DNA of 64,000 nt from Phaffia rhodozyma. Taxonomy: Eukaryota; Basidiomycota; Tremellomycetes; Cystofilobasidiales; Mrakiaceae. Where the stretch lies: assembly GCA_014706385.1 (NCBI GenBank), contig JACGZH010000003.1, positions 1,443,501 through 1,507,500 on the forward strand, given 5' to 3'. Shown here piece after piece: positions 1 through 10,460 of this stretch. The notes beneath the pieces are model-generated. The model worked only from the letters and a program-made list of their open reading frames with translations, had not been told where the DNA came from and searched no databases. Numbering within the stretch: position 1 is the stretch's first letter; the number at the start of each line of letters is the position of its first letter. The position numbers were made by a program, and so were the translations under genes.

Positions 1-1057
1 TCGATGACGAGCTTTGTGTGTGGAGAGAGTTAGTTGAGTAAGTAAAGTAAGTAGAGTGAGTAAGGACGGATGTCTGAAGATTACTGGACGGAACAGAAAG
101 ATCTGGTTTAAATTCGGAACATTCAGCCCATCTAATCGGCCCGTTGATAGCTTCCCTTTGATAGACGATCTTTTTCTGGCTTGTTGCCCCTTGTTCAATC
201 TGGAGAAGGTGACAAAGGTGATCAGGAGTTTTTCATCTTGCTTTCCTACCCCTCATCCTCCAATAATGAAAAGTCAGTCAAATCTCGACCTGGGTTGGAA
301 CCCCGAGAGGTTAAACCCGTATAAATGAAAGACTTGGTGCACAGAACCATAAACGATCGAATAAGGATATTTTTGTATGAAGGATCGACTGATTAAGCTC
401 AAGAAGAGATGATTGAAATTCAAATCAACCTATACAGTGCCTCTGGGTTCTGTTCTTCCTCTCCCTCGTTGCAAACATACTTAGAGTTTTGGGTTCATAG
501 GACAGTTCGGTCGCATGGCAGAGAGAATAGAGGTTCTTCTATCTTATTTCGAGAGAAGGGCCTAATTTCGACTCGCGTACGTCTATTTACGTCCGCAGTC
601 GTGATCGTCATCCGTTGTTCCGGCTCGTCTAGTCCAGACTCAGCTTAGAAAAGCTTAGCCAAGCCAGCCAGCCCAAAAGCGATCTAGTTGATTCTTCTCT
701 ATCTTGCCTGTTACTACTTTCGTTTCGTCAAATCGCACCACTCTTCGCGTTTCGTTCGCAGAGATGGAAGAACTATGCGACGGTCGTGCGGAGAACGTTC
801 GTTCAGTCTTTCAGGATGTCTTCTCGAAAGTTCAACAACGTTTGACGAGTTGGGCGCACAACCAGTGTTCACACTCAAAAATCAATCAAGATGGTAGCTT
901 TGTAGAAGACAGAAGGAAGATGAACCCATCGAAGGTCTTCATTTAGTATGATGTTCAATGGATAACCCTAGTGATGAAACTTCGTCAAACAGTGCTCGAA
1001 ACAGAATTCACCGACGAATAACATTGAGATACTCGCCATGATAAATCTAACACTTTC
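1..1057. other. Left-edge stretch with no confident gene
   Basis: No exon chain or recognisable protein was found on either strand. The first 60 bases carry a short degenerate AGTAAG-type direct repeat. A 60-codon open frame runs from an ATG at 764 to a stop at 946, immediately after a good splice-acceptor-like tract (pyrimidines then CAG at about 759-761). A second overlapping frame is equally open, and the composition does not favour either one. The stretch probably holds the 3' flank of MID1 and the promoter or UTR of a gene beyond the left edge. Confidence 0.5.
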
Positions 1058-3123
1058 TTAGGCCCACCAACCTTCCCAAAGAGCGCACCGCTTATTTCCC
1101 CAACGATCGGCGCTCATTCCTAGATCACCCGGACCAAGCCCGTCCAGCTCACCTTGATGCAGCCCATCAACCAAGTCGACCCCATAACTTAGATTGGCTG
1201 TACCGTTTCCTGTAACACCGCCTTGGGTGAACGGACAGCGAAAGCCGAGGAACACCGGACAAAGCCTGTCCACGATGTGACATGTTTCCAAGCAGGGCAA
1301 AAGTTCTTGGTAAGTGTACGAAGGTGGAGATAATACGCTCGCCGGTAATCGTGGATTGCTGGGCGTTCGTTCAATCAAGGTCGATGAACCGGGATCATCC
1401 GCCGACGGAGTCTCGCCACACTATGAAAGAACGAAGATGAATATGTTGATTCTTTCAGCGCTCAGATAGAAAGGAAACTCCATGACAAGAGGAGAAGAAA
1501 GAGGCCAAACCCGAGGAAACAAAGAGCCACAAAGCCAGTTTCGATAAACAAAGTAACAGTCCTGACAAGTGCTGATTGGCGAGTACATGTCTCTGCCACA
1601 AGCCATCGTTCCTAATGTGGCCGAAAAGCTAGCCAGCATCTCCGTCAACGTGTCATTCGAGGACGAAGGAAGCGATGTCACCACCGAAGTTGGATCCGAA
1701 CCATCGAACGAGATTGCCGCAGCGTAGCTTATCGTCGGACAGCCCTGAATGGAGTGTACTAAAGGACAGGGGAACCCGTCTGCCAACGAGAGGAGAACCC
1801 ATTACCGCACAAGAGAAAGCAAAAGGGTCAGTCAAGGAAACAGTCTCGAACGTGAAAACAAACTTAGAAACACACGCAACAAGGACCTCACCTTGTTTCA
1901 TTCGAAACATGATCGGCCCGCTCAGCTGGCCGGAACCAGCAACACCAAGCGAAGTTGAGGTATCCGTAAAAGACCAAAGCGTGTAGTTTTCTCCAGCCTT
2001 TAGCCCTGCGTTCTCCGTGCTTACACCCGAGCTCAACACCACTTGCTGTCTCCAACCGTCCTCTGTGGCATTCAACGTTGTTGTCCTGTTGTCCTCAAGA
2101 AGCTTTACTCCTACAGAATTCCAGTTCGAACGAACGAAACATACCGAGAGCGACATCCCGGAGGATACGTTGAAAGATGAAGTCGGGATCACATACAGCG
2201 TTTGATTTGGAATCGAACTTGGTATATCCTTATCAAAGACCGGTGGAGGAAGAGTATAGTTCGGGTAGGTCTGTTGAGCTATAGTACCGTTCGCTGAGTC
2301 GAATGCAGGAGTGAACACTAGTGCATGTGAATTGGTCGTATCGCCTAGTACTGGAAGACTGTCCGTTATTGTATGAAGGATTCCTGAGTTCAAAAAATCG
2401 AATGTTTGGAGATAAAAGTCATCCACAGTTCGCTCTCAGCAAATTGTCTTTCTCTGGATTTTCTCCTTTCCTTTAAAGAGACCTCTTGCCTGCCGAAAGC
2501 CTAAAAGACTTACCAGATGAGCTCACGCCTATCTCTACATACCCACCCTCAACCGTTCCAGCCAAGCCGACGTTCGACCAGACAGCAACCGACAGCCCTA
2601 CACCTGTCCTCCAACCTGTCCAATTTCCATAGCCTTCCGACAACTCCACCCACCACACTCCGTCCGTCGAGCTGCTCTTCCACCCATCCGAAGGCGAGTC
2701 CGAACTTCCCAGTTTGGTGAGGTAGCTGGATGAAGGTACCGACACCCCTGAAGAGTTGCTCACAAAGATCGAAGGGAAAGCGTCTGACTCGGAGAAGGCC
2801 GAACAGAAAGAAAAGCTCAGGTAGACACGCTCTGGCTGCTGGTCGGTAGAGTTGATAGAGCTTCCGACATCAGTGGATTCGCTCGTTGATAAGAGTAGCG
2901 GAACGTCTAACGAAGAAGAGAGGAGGTAAGAATCGAGTGAAGGGATCGAAACCTTGACTGTCTGGTTGGTGATGACTGTCTGGGCCAAGCAAGTCGAGCA
3001 TGCCCAGGCAAGCGTGAGGACGAGTCTAGAAGAGAGGGATGGTCCGGACGAAGACCTAGCTCTTCGTGATAGCTCCGGTGGCCTTGTGAGAACTGAGCAT
3101 GGATTTGTGCTATCAGACTCCAT
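1058..3123 (-). CDS. MID1: Mid1-type stretch-activated calcium channel subunit
   Basis: Mid1 is the membrane-associated, heavily glycosylated partner of the Cch1 calcium channel in fungi and supports calcium entry after mating, ER or cell-wall stress. The call rests on the C-terminal cysteine-rich region, read across several exons. One exon (about 1590-1540) has a pattern of spaced cysteines around Tyr-Ser-x-x-x-x-Cys-x-x-Cys, followed by an aromatic-Trp-Leu-Cys element. The last exon has Tyr-x-Glu-Leu-Leu-Pro-Cys followed by Cys-Pro-x-Phe-Leu-Gly-x-x-Cys-Pro, the family's signature block. The upstream exons are serine- and threonine-rich with many N-glycosylation sequons. A hydrophobic segment near residues 32-48 (LVLTLAWACSTCLAQ) should act as signal peptide or anchor. 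ATG 3123 is chosen because the open frame further upstream begins only with TTG. The first exon ends near 2513 at a GTAAG donor and the second begins near 2440. Internal joins are approximate. Confidence 0.85.
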
Positions 3124-3521
3124 GTTGCAGAAAGAAGAAGGCGCAAAGCTCAAGAGCGACTCAAGTGCACGTTAGGTGTTGACAGACCTCGGGCATCATC
3201 TCGCGGCTGGCAAAAGGCAGAAAACGATGCGAATATAGTCTTCATCGATAACCACAGTCACAAACAGAAAGCTATGAGAAAAATCAAATGCTGAAAAGAA
3301 CGGAACACACAAGCGATACACAAACCACAACCATAAACTAGACACAGACACAGAAGCTACATGTTTGAGTAAAAATGAAAGGAGAGAGTGAGAACAAAAA
3401 GAAAAGGGTATACTACAAAGTCCACACACCACCTAGAACAATCAGCCCATTCGAAAACGAGTCTAAAGGAAATCTAGAAACAAGGTCTATGGAAAAAAAC
3501 GAGGCAAGGACACCAATCTGA
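3124..3521 (-). promoter_or_regulatory. MID1 upstream region / fungalysin 3' flank
   Basis: This is the spacer between two tandem minus-strand genes, so it should carry the fungalysin 3' UTR and polyadenylation signal and the MID1 promoter. On the coding strand it is rich in pyrimidine runs (plus strand A/G-rich at 3270-3420), as is common upstream of fungal start codons. No specific operator was recognised. Confidence 0.4.
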
Positions 3522-6466
3522 CTAATTGATCTTCTTGGACTTCCCACATGCTCCCTTGGGAACATCGTAGTCCTCATTCCTGACTCCTCCACCCCAAGGG
3601 GTAGATCCAATGATCTGGGCTTCTGGTCCAAGTCCCCGGGAGGCAAAGGCGCTCCAGATCTCACACCCGTTCTCACCGCCAGTGAGGATTTCATCGGCTT
3701 GAAGGATAGCATCTCGAGCTGCGAAGAACGAAGGTCGGCAAGGCTGAAGCTTCATGCCGTTGACCACCAACTGAACAGCCAATGTGTTTCCGTGCTTGGG
3801 CACCAAAGGTTTGATGAGCTCGCCCTGAGCGTTGAACTCGGCCGTCTTGACATAGTAGTCGTTGGGCACAGAAGTGTTCGTCGGAGGGAAAAGCGTCTTG
3901 GAGTGGCCGTGCTTGGAGACGAGAGACTCGGTCATGACGAACAGAATCTGAGCCCAGACCTCACCGATAGCGTGGACACCCCAGTAGCCTGACTTGTCCA
4001 AAGTCTTGTAAGTGGACGGGTTGACAGTCTCGTTCAACGAGTAGGGATAGTTCCGAATTCCTCCAGCCCGGTTCGCAGCCCAAGAACCCATAGGGAAGTC
4101 GGTGTTCTTACCCTTGCCTTCCGTGGTCGCATCGGTCTGCCTGATCTGAGTGGCGAGGTAATCTCCCCAACCTTCGCCCATTCCACCAGCCTCTCCCCAA
4201 CCCAAGCAACCAGAGTTGGCGGGACCACCGGTTAACCGGGTAGACATTCCATGAGCAAACTCGTGGATGACAATTCCAGCTTCAAGGTCTCCGTCCCTCC
4301 ATGGGGTAGCAACATCCCAGCTGTACATCCTCATTCGGCCGTGCGTTCCATCGGGAGGAGTAGCGAAATTGGCGTTGTTCGTTCCACTTCCGTCCTGGGC
4401 CATGGCGATGACGGCGTCGCCTCCTCGGCCTCCCTTTCCAAAGTTGGACTCCTGGAAGTTTCCGGAAAGCTCGTCAAACCCGAGTCGGTACATCAGATCG
4501 TGGAACTTGTTGCAGGTGTAGAACAAGTTAGTCACCGCAAGATCGATGTACTCAGAACTGATAGAGCATGACGAATGAAGACAGATTGTGAAAACTTGGT
4601 TTAGCGGAAGCAAACAGGATTGTTCCAGAACAAAACAGTACGAACGGTCTAAGGCCCTCCTCGGCTCCATACTCGAAATCAAAGAGCAAGCTTCCGTTCA
4701 ATCCCAACGGTCGGTAGTTGTTCACCCAGTTGCTGGCTCCCTCCCAATTCTCCTGAGCGAAGACATTGTTGCCGAGCGTAGTCGTGGTGTTTGTCCATCC
4801 GTCTTTGTTGATCACTCCAGGCGTCGAGGCAGAGAAGGGCGAGCTGTTGAGCGGGATCGAGTGCCACCCAGCAGGTGAAGCGATACTATCATGAGGTGAT
4901 TCGACCAATTCTCGCTTGCCAGATACAGGATCATTCACTCCCCAGGGCCAGACGTTGTATGTGGCGTTGGCTACAACCGGCTCGGCTAAAAAGAAGGAAG
5001 CGATGCTAAAGAGTCAGTAAGGCTGTAGGTATCAAGATGGAAACGACAACACAGGTTACTTACCAGGAGTCTTCCCTTTTTTTCCCTTGTTAGCAACAGC
5101 AGGAGCATCTCTCGCCCAGTCGATGGCGGTCAGAATCCTTCGGTCGCCCCCAACCTCGACGGCTCCCTCATACCAGGAGCTCCCGAGATCGACCTCGAAT
5201 CGCCATACGAGCCGGACGTCCTTGCCGCCATCCTCCTGGATCCATCCCATCCAAGCCTTAGCGGGACCGTTGACTCCTGGAGCTCCAGAAAGCAGCTCGG
5301 TAGTCCTCGAGTGACCGGAAGGCATGAGTGTATGTTCAAACACCGACTCGAGGGATCCCAAGATCTTCGAAGGGTTCGAATGAAGCTGAGCGATTGTGCT
5401 TTGATCCGGGTGGACCAATGCCAGGAACTTGAGGAGAGCTGGTCCAGCTCCGGACTGGATAGAACCGTCAGCGAACGATGTAGCCTGATGGAAAGTCTCG
5501 AGAAGAGACCCCTTGATGGGAGAGGGGCAGAGTCCTTGATAAAGCCTCGAGAGCTCCTTGACGGTCTGGGAAACCTTGTCAAGTTCGAATGTTCCCATTT
5601 CGGAGACAACACCAGCCTTGGTGGAGGACTCGTCATCATAAACGTCAGGCGTTCCAAATGAAATCTGGTCATGGCCGTACTGAACCAAGTGGTCCTCGGC
5701 TTCCTCGGGAGAGAGGGAGGCAAGGAGAGATCGGAAGTGCTCAGTAGTGGACCGGAGGGTCTGTGTGAGCGTCGCACAGTGGGCCGCTTTGGCCTTGATA
5801 TCGGCGGGCGACTTGATATGATCAAGAGTATCAGGAGTGGGAGCAGATCCTTCGTAGAACTGGTTGTTGACGAACAGGAATAGAGCTAAGCGTGTCATCC
5901 GTCGAGTCAAGCACAAGTCTCATATAAACTTACCGAAGTTCCAGAAGAGATGATCTTTCCGGATGCATCAACGTTGATGTTGATATCTCCATCGACGACC
6001 TCAAGGCCATGAAGAAGTTGTCGAGCATAAATATGAGTGATCAGAGTATTCCGGTCGGTGTAGGACTGATGAAAGAGAGAGGAGATACGAGAAACAAGGA
6101 TAGACAATGTCAGGAACGGATCAGCGGAGGTGACCGATTGATATGATGCGATAAGAGCCAATAAACGACACAGCCGTCCTCGTGTGCCCACTTACATCAT
6201 CTCTGAGGAACCAATCGACACCCTCCTTTCCTCGTTCCTTTTCGAGAAGAACTCTAGCCACATCGGTAGGCGATCTAACATCTCTACCGACGAGTCCACC
6301 GAGTGGCCCGTTGGAAGGCGAAGCGCTGAGCTGGAACTTTGCGTGGGAGTGGTGGGGACCGAACGAGAAGGTCTTTCTCGAGTTTGCGTGAGAGTGGGAA
6401 TGAGAATGAGCTACAGCAGAAAGAGGAAGGATGAGTGATGAAGTAAGAAGTGTGGAAAGGAGCATA
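3522..6466 (-). CDS. Secreted fungalysin metalloprotease (peptidase M36)
   Basis: This is a zinc endopeptidase of the fungalysin family, secreted as a zymogen with an N-terminal FTP-type propeptide. The start at 6466 gives a signal peptide (about 20 residues ending SAVA-HS), then a His-Ser-rich stretch and the propeptide over exons 1-3. The catalytic domain occupies the last exon (about 4561-3522). It has the zinc motif HEFAHG, and downstream GGMGEGWGD supplies the third ligand glutamate. The C-terminal part (GYWGVHAIGEVWA, then the ...GGENGCEIWSAFASRGLG... block) is typical of M36. Five exons can be read, with donors near 6195, 5933, about 5066 and about 4645. The product is about 870 residues, longer than ascomycete fungalysins but in line with basidiomycete ones such as cryptococcal Mpr1. 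The 5' leader is a CA-repeat, and the upstream region is shared with divergent MEF1. Likely substrates are extracellular proteins; its biological role here is unknown. Confidence 0.93.
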
Positions 6467-6825
6467 ATATGTGTGTGTATCAGAGTGTGTGTGTGTGTGT
6501 GTGGGTGGGTGAATGAGTGGATGGGTGGGAGACAAGAAGGGGAAGAACGGGAAGAGTCCAAGAGATCGCTCAACGTTGTCTTAAATGGCCAAATGGAGTG
6601 TGACTTGCCAAACGCGGTCCTCGGTCCCAAGATAAGCTTATCTATCAGCTATCGATTCATCTATTCGGTTAAGTGTCACGTGTTTATATGTCACGTGTTT
6701 ACCCCCGATTTGCCCAAGTCTCCCCCGCATCCGCTTTTTCCTTCCTAGTTTTCTTCCCATCCCACTCGTCCAGAAAGAGTTGCTCTTCATCCCTTGGGTT
6801 CATTAGATACAGAGTGTGCAGTGCT
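6467..6825. promoter_or_regulatory. Divergent promoter, fungalysin / MEF1, with twin CACGTG boxes
   Basis: This is the shared 359-bp upstream region of two head-to-head genes. Two CACGTG E-boxes at 6677-6682 and 6692-6697 lie 15 bp apart within a near-duplicate block (GTCACGTGTTTA appears twice). Such boxes are bound by bHLH factors of the Cbf1/USF kind. Next to the fungalysin start is a GT repeat (about 6485-6502) that forms a CA-rich 5' leader for that gene. Which gene the E-boxes serve cannot be told from sequence. Confidence 0.55.
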
Positions 6826-9800
6826 ATGTCCACCTTCGCTAGACGATTGCCAACAAGGTCTCTCCGGATCCCATCTCAGGTCTCTCGGCCTGTAGTTGTT
6901 CCTTCCGTTCGTCTCGTTTCCACAGGAATTCGAGCGCCTCTTTTCACATCCAGGCTCTCTTCTTCCATTTCTCGGATCGGAGCCTCCTCGTTCCAAAAGA
7001 GACTGGCCACTACCGAGGCCGCAAATGGAGAAAAGGAAGAGGTCGTCTGGCCAGAACCTGTTCTACCCAATATGACCGCGAAGGATGAAGCTTTCTGCTC
7101 GAGGCAGCGGAACGTCGGAATGTGAGTGGGAATTTGGGCTTCCTTGCCTTGATTTTATCTGCCAATCGAATCGGCCCGTTCCGTTCCGTATGTGTGTAGG
7201 TATCTGCTTTCATCAGAACTTACGCACTCATGTTTCTTTTTTCTTCATCCACTCGTGAAGCTCGGCCCACATCGATTCCGGAAAGACCACTCTGACAGAG
7301 CGAGTGCTCTACTACACTGGTCGTATTCGAGATATTCACGAAGTGTGTATATCCTTTCTTCTTGTTCCCGCTCATCAGCGCATCGAACTTCCTTGAATCA
7401 CGACTCGACTGTACAGAACCTCATGGATACATGAATCACTTTGTTCTCAACTTCTCTGCAAACAGGTCCGAGGGCGAGACTCTGTTGGAGCTAAGATGGA
7501 CTCTATGGATCTCGAGCGAGAGAAAGGAATCACTATTCAGTCCGCGGCCACCTTCTGCGACTGGGATGCCGTGCCACCCGAGCACTTCGGAAAAGACTCT
7601 CCGGAAGGCGAGAAGAGGGAAAACTTCAACATCAACATCATTGATACCCCTGGTCACGTCGATTTCACGATCGAGGTTGAGCGAGCGCTCAGAGTGTTGG
7701 ACGGAGCAGTTTTGGTATTGTGCGCAGTGTCAGGTGTTCAGGTGAGCAGCATTCCGTCTTCTCAGTCTTACTGGCTTATCCTTCCTGTCCAGTAATTTGT
7801 ACTGAACAATTCCTCAAAAAAAACACCCTCATAACAGAGTCAAACCATCACGGTTGATCGACAAATGCGCCGATACAACGTGCCTCGAATCTCGTTCATC
7901 AACAAGATGGATCGACAAGGAGCTAACCCGTGGCGAGTGATCGAGCAGATCAGAAACAAGCTCAAGAAGCCTGCTGCCGCTGTTCAAGTCCCAATCGGTT
8001 CGGAGAGTGAGCTGAAGGGGGTGGTCGATCTGATTAGGTGGAAGGCAATCTATAACGAGGGTCACAAAGGGTTTGTCTAGCTTCATTCTTTGGTTTTCGC
8101 CGTTGTTGTGTGTGGGTGTGTGGGTGTGCGGGTGTGCGCGCGCGCTCATATCTCTTCCTCCCTTTAACACTTACCCTTTTGTATTTATTGTGTTCAGGAT
8201 AAATGTTCGTGAGACGGACGAAATTCCTGCTGATATCCTTGAATTTGCTAAAGAGAAGCGAAACGAGTTGATCGAGCAGCTCGCCGAGGTTGATGAGACC
8301 ATTTCGGATCTTTTCCTTGACGAAAAGCCAATCTCTTCTACCGACATCACTGGCGCCATCCGACGAGCCACCATCAACCTTTCCTTCACCCCAGTATTCC
8401 TCGGTTCCGCCTTGGCCAACACCGGTGTTCAGCCGATGCTTGACGGAATCATCTCGTATCTTCCCAACCCATCCGAGGTCCATAACCAGGCCCTCGATGT
8501 CAGTTTGCCTGCTAACGCTCCCCCAGTTAAGCTTGTCCCTGCAGCCGATGCAAACCTGGTCGGTCTGGCCTTCAAGTTGGAGGAGGGAAGATTTGGTCAG
8601 TTGACGTACATGAGGATCTACCAGGGTACTTTGAGGCGAGGAGGAACGATCGTGAATGCCCGAACGGGCAAGAAGATCAAGGTCCCCCGATTGGTCAGGA
8701 TGCACAGTGCTGATATGGAGGAAGTCGATTCGGTCGGTTCAGGAGAGATTTGTGCAATGTTCGGAGTCGATTGCTCGTCCGGAGATACCTTCAACGACGG
8801 GCAGACCTCGTACTCTCTTACCTCGATGTTCGTTCCCGAGCCCGTCGTCTCCCTCGCTTTGACCCCTACTGGAAAAGAGACTCCTCAGTTTTCTAAGGCT
8901 CTCAACAAGTTCACAAAGGAAGACCCTACATTCCGAGTACACGTCGACAAGGAGAGTGGAGAGACCATCATTTCTGGAATGGGAGAGCTTCACCTCGAGA
9001 TTTACGTCGAGCGACTCAAGCGAGAGTACAACGTAGAGTGCACCACTGGTAAACCCAGGGTCGCTTTCAGAGAGACAATCACTGAGCGTGCTCCTTTCGA
9101 GTACATTCACAAGAAGCAGACCGGAGGATCTGGACAGTATGCCAAGGTCAAGGGTTATCTCGAGCCAATGGAGAGAGATCCAGAAACGAGCAAGGATATT
9201 GAGTTTGAGTCTCAGATCATCGCTGGCTCTATCCCCAACGGGTTCCTGCCTGCTATCGAGAAGGTGCGTTTTGCATATTTCATCAAATAGGTTTCATCTT
9301 TCAAACGAATAGAAAGCGAGAAACTGAATACGTCTCGCTGTATACGTTTCATATCTATCAGGGTTTCAAGCAAGCCTGTCAGAAGGGACCTCTTTGTGGT
9401 TCGGTCATCACGGGTGTTCGATACGTGCTCGAGGATGGTGGCTTCCACGCTGTCGATTCTTCCGAGCTTGCTTTCGTCACTGCTGCCATTGGATCCGTTC
9501 GAGAGGCCTTCAAGCAGGCAAAGCCCGCTATTTTGGAGCCAATGATGAAGGTCGAGGTGATCGCCCCCACCGAATTCCAAGGTATGCGTTAACTGTTTCT
9601 TTGTTCTTCTTCTTTTGGGGAGACCTGAGCAGAGAGCAACGTCAATCAAGAGCGGCGCATTAAACTCTCTTTCTTCTCCTTTTCCTCGCAGGAAACGTTA
9701 TCGGTAACTTGAACCAGCGAAAGGGAACGATCCACGATACCGAGACTCGAGACGAAGAGTTCACTGCCCTGGTTGACGTCAGTTTGAATGACATGTTTGG

Positions 9801-10056
9801 ATACTCTGCCGCCCTCCGAGGAATGACCCAAGGAAAGGGAGAGTTCAGCATGGAGTACAAGGTTCGTCTTTCTTTGTCGATACGATCGTCGTTGTATCAA
9901 AAGGAAGTATCTTGATGTTTACATTGATATTGAACTGTGTGTGTTTTTCTTAATCTCATTCTGCAGGAGCACACTGTGGTGATGCCCAATGTTCAGCGAG
10001 AGATGGAGGCTGCCTACCAAAAGGAGCTCGAGGAGAAGAGGGCCGCCAAGAGGTAG
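6826..10056 (+). CDS. MEF1: Mitochondrial translation elongation factor G (EF-G1)
   Basis: This GTPase moves tRNA-mRNA through the mitochondrial ribosome. Eight coding exons read as a full EF-G of about 810 residues. The N-terminus (ATG 6826) is rich in Arg and Ser and lacks acidic residues for about 60 residues, as expected of a mitochondrial presequence. Exon 2 supplies the P-loop AHIDSGKTT. Exon 3 has the switch-I region with GITIQSAAT and the G3 motif DTPGHVD. Exon 4 has the G4 motif NKMD. The large exon at about 8199-9263 carries domain II and the start of domain IV ([18 protein letters not shown]). The last three exons carry domain V and a short charged tail ending EEKRAAKR. The reading frame is restored at every junction I checked; for example the exon 1/2 join gives [14 protein letters not shown]. 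The intron near 8075-8198 contains a long GT/GC-rich tract. An upstream in-frame ATG was not chosen because it precedes the presequence. Confidence 0.96.
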
Positions 10057-10460
10057 ATCATTATCTTATAGCTGCTCCCATCTCCCTCGATTTGATGCTT
10101 CACTTTTCCTTTCCCCTTCACACCTTATTTCCCTCCATTACCCAACACCCCCATTCGCTCTTTTGCTAAGATAGTTACGCTTTGTAGGTAGAGAATATAC
10201 ATGTCATGGTTTATATCGTCATATCTAAATCTTGACCAGACAGAAGAGAACACATATGTTGAAGTTGTATCTGAGAGTTTCCTAGGACGGAACGCTGATT
10301 AGATAAGAGGATCAGAACCGTCGGTTTTCTCTTTTGGTCGCGTCTATTCTTTCTCAACAACCACTGCAATTATAAACCGTCCTCATCGCCATCATCAACT
10401 GCTCAATCTCTTGCTGGTCATAGATTGAAAGAAACAAGAGCTGGATATCTCTCGAATAGG
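10057..10460. promoter_or_regulatory. MEF1 3' flank and promoter of the EED-like gene
   Basis: This 404-bp spacer lies between two tandem plus-strand genes. It starts with a pyrimidine-rich 3' UTR-like part and then has A/T-rich stretches with TATATCGTCATATCTAA near 10212. No defined operator was recognised. Confidence 0.35.

Noticed and set aside
240..340. Possible tRNA T-arm on the minus strand (GGGGTTCCAACCC)
   Set aside because: The T-loop lacks the purine at position 57 and no acceptor or anticodon arm can be folded around it.
688..946. Two overlapping small plus-strand frames near the left edge
   Set aside because: Neither has a recognisable motif. The acceptor-like tract before ATG 764 is suggestive but not enough to call a gene.
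5130..5825. 231-codon minus-strand Ser/Arg-rich frame within the fungalysin propeptide region
   Set aside because: It overlaps the real fungalysin exon in another frame and has shadow-like composition.
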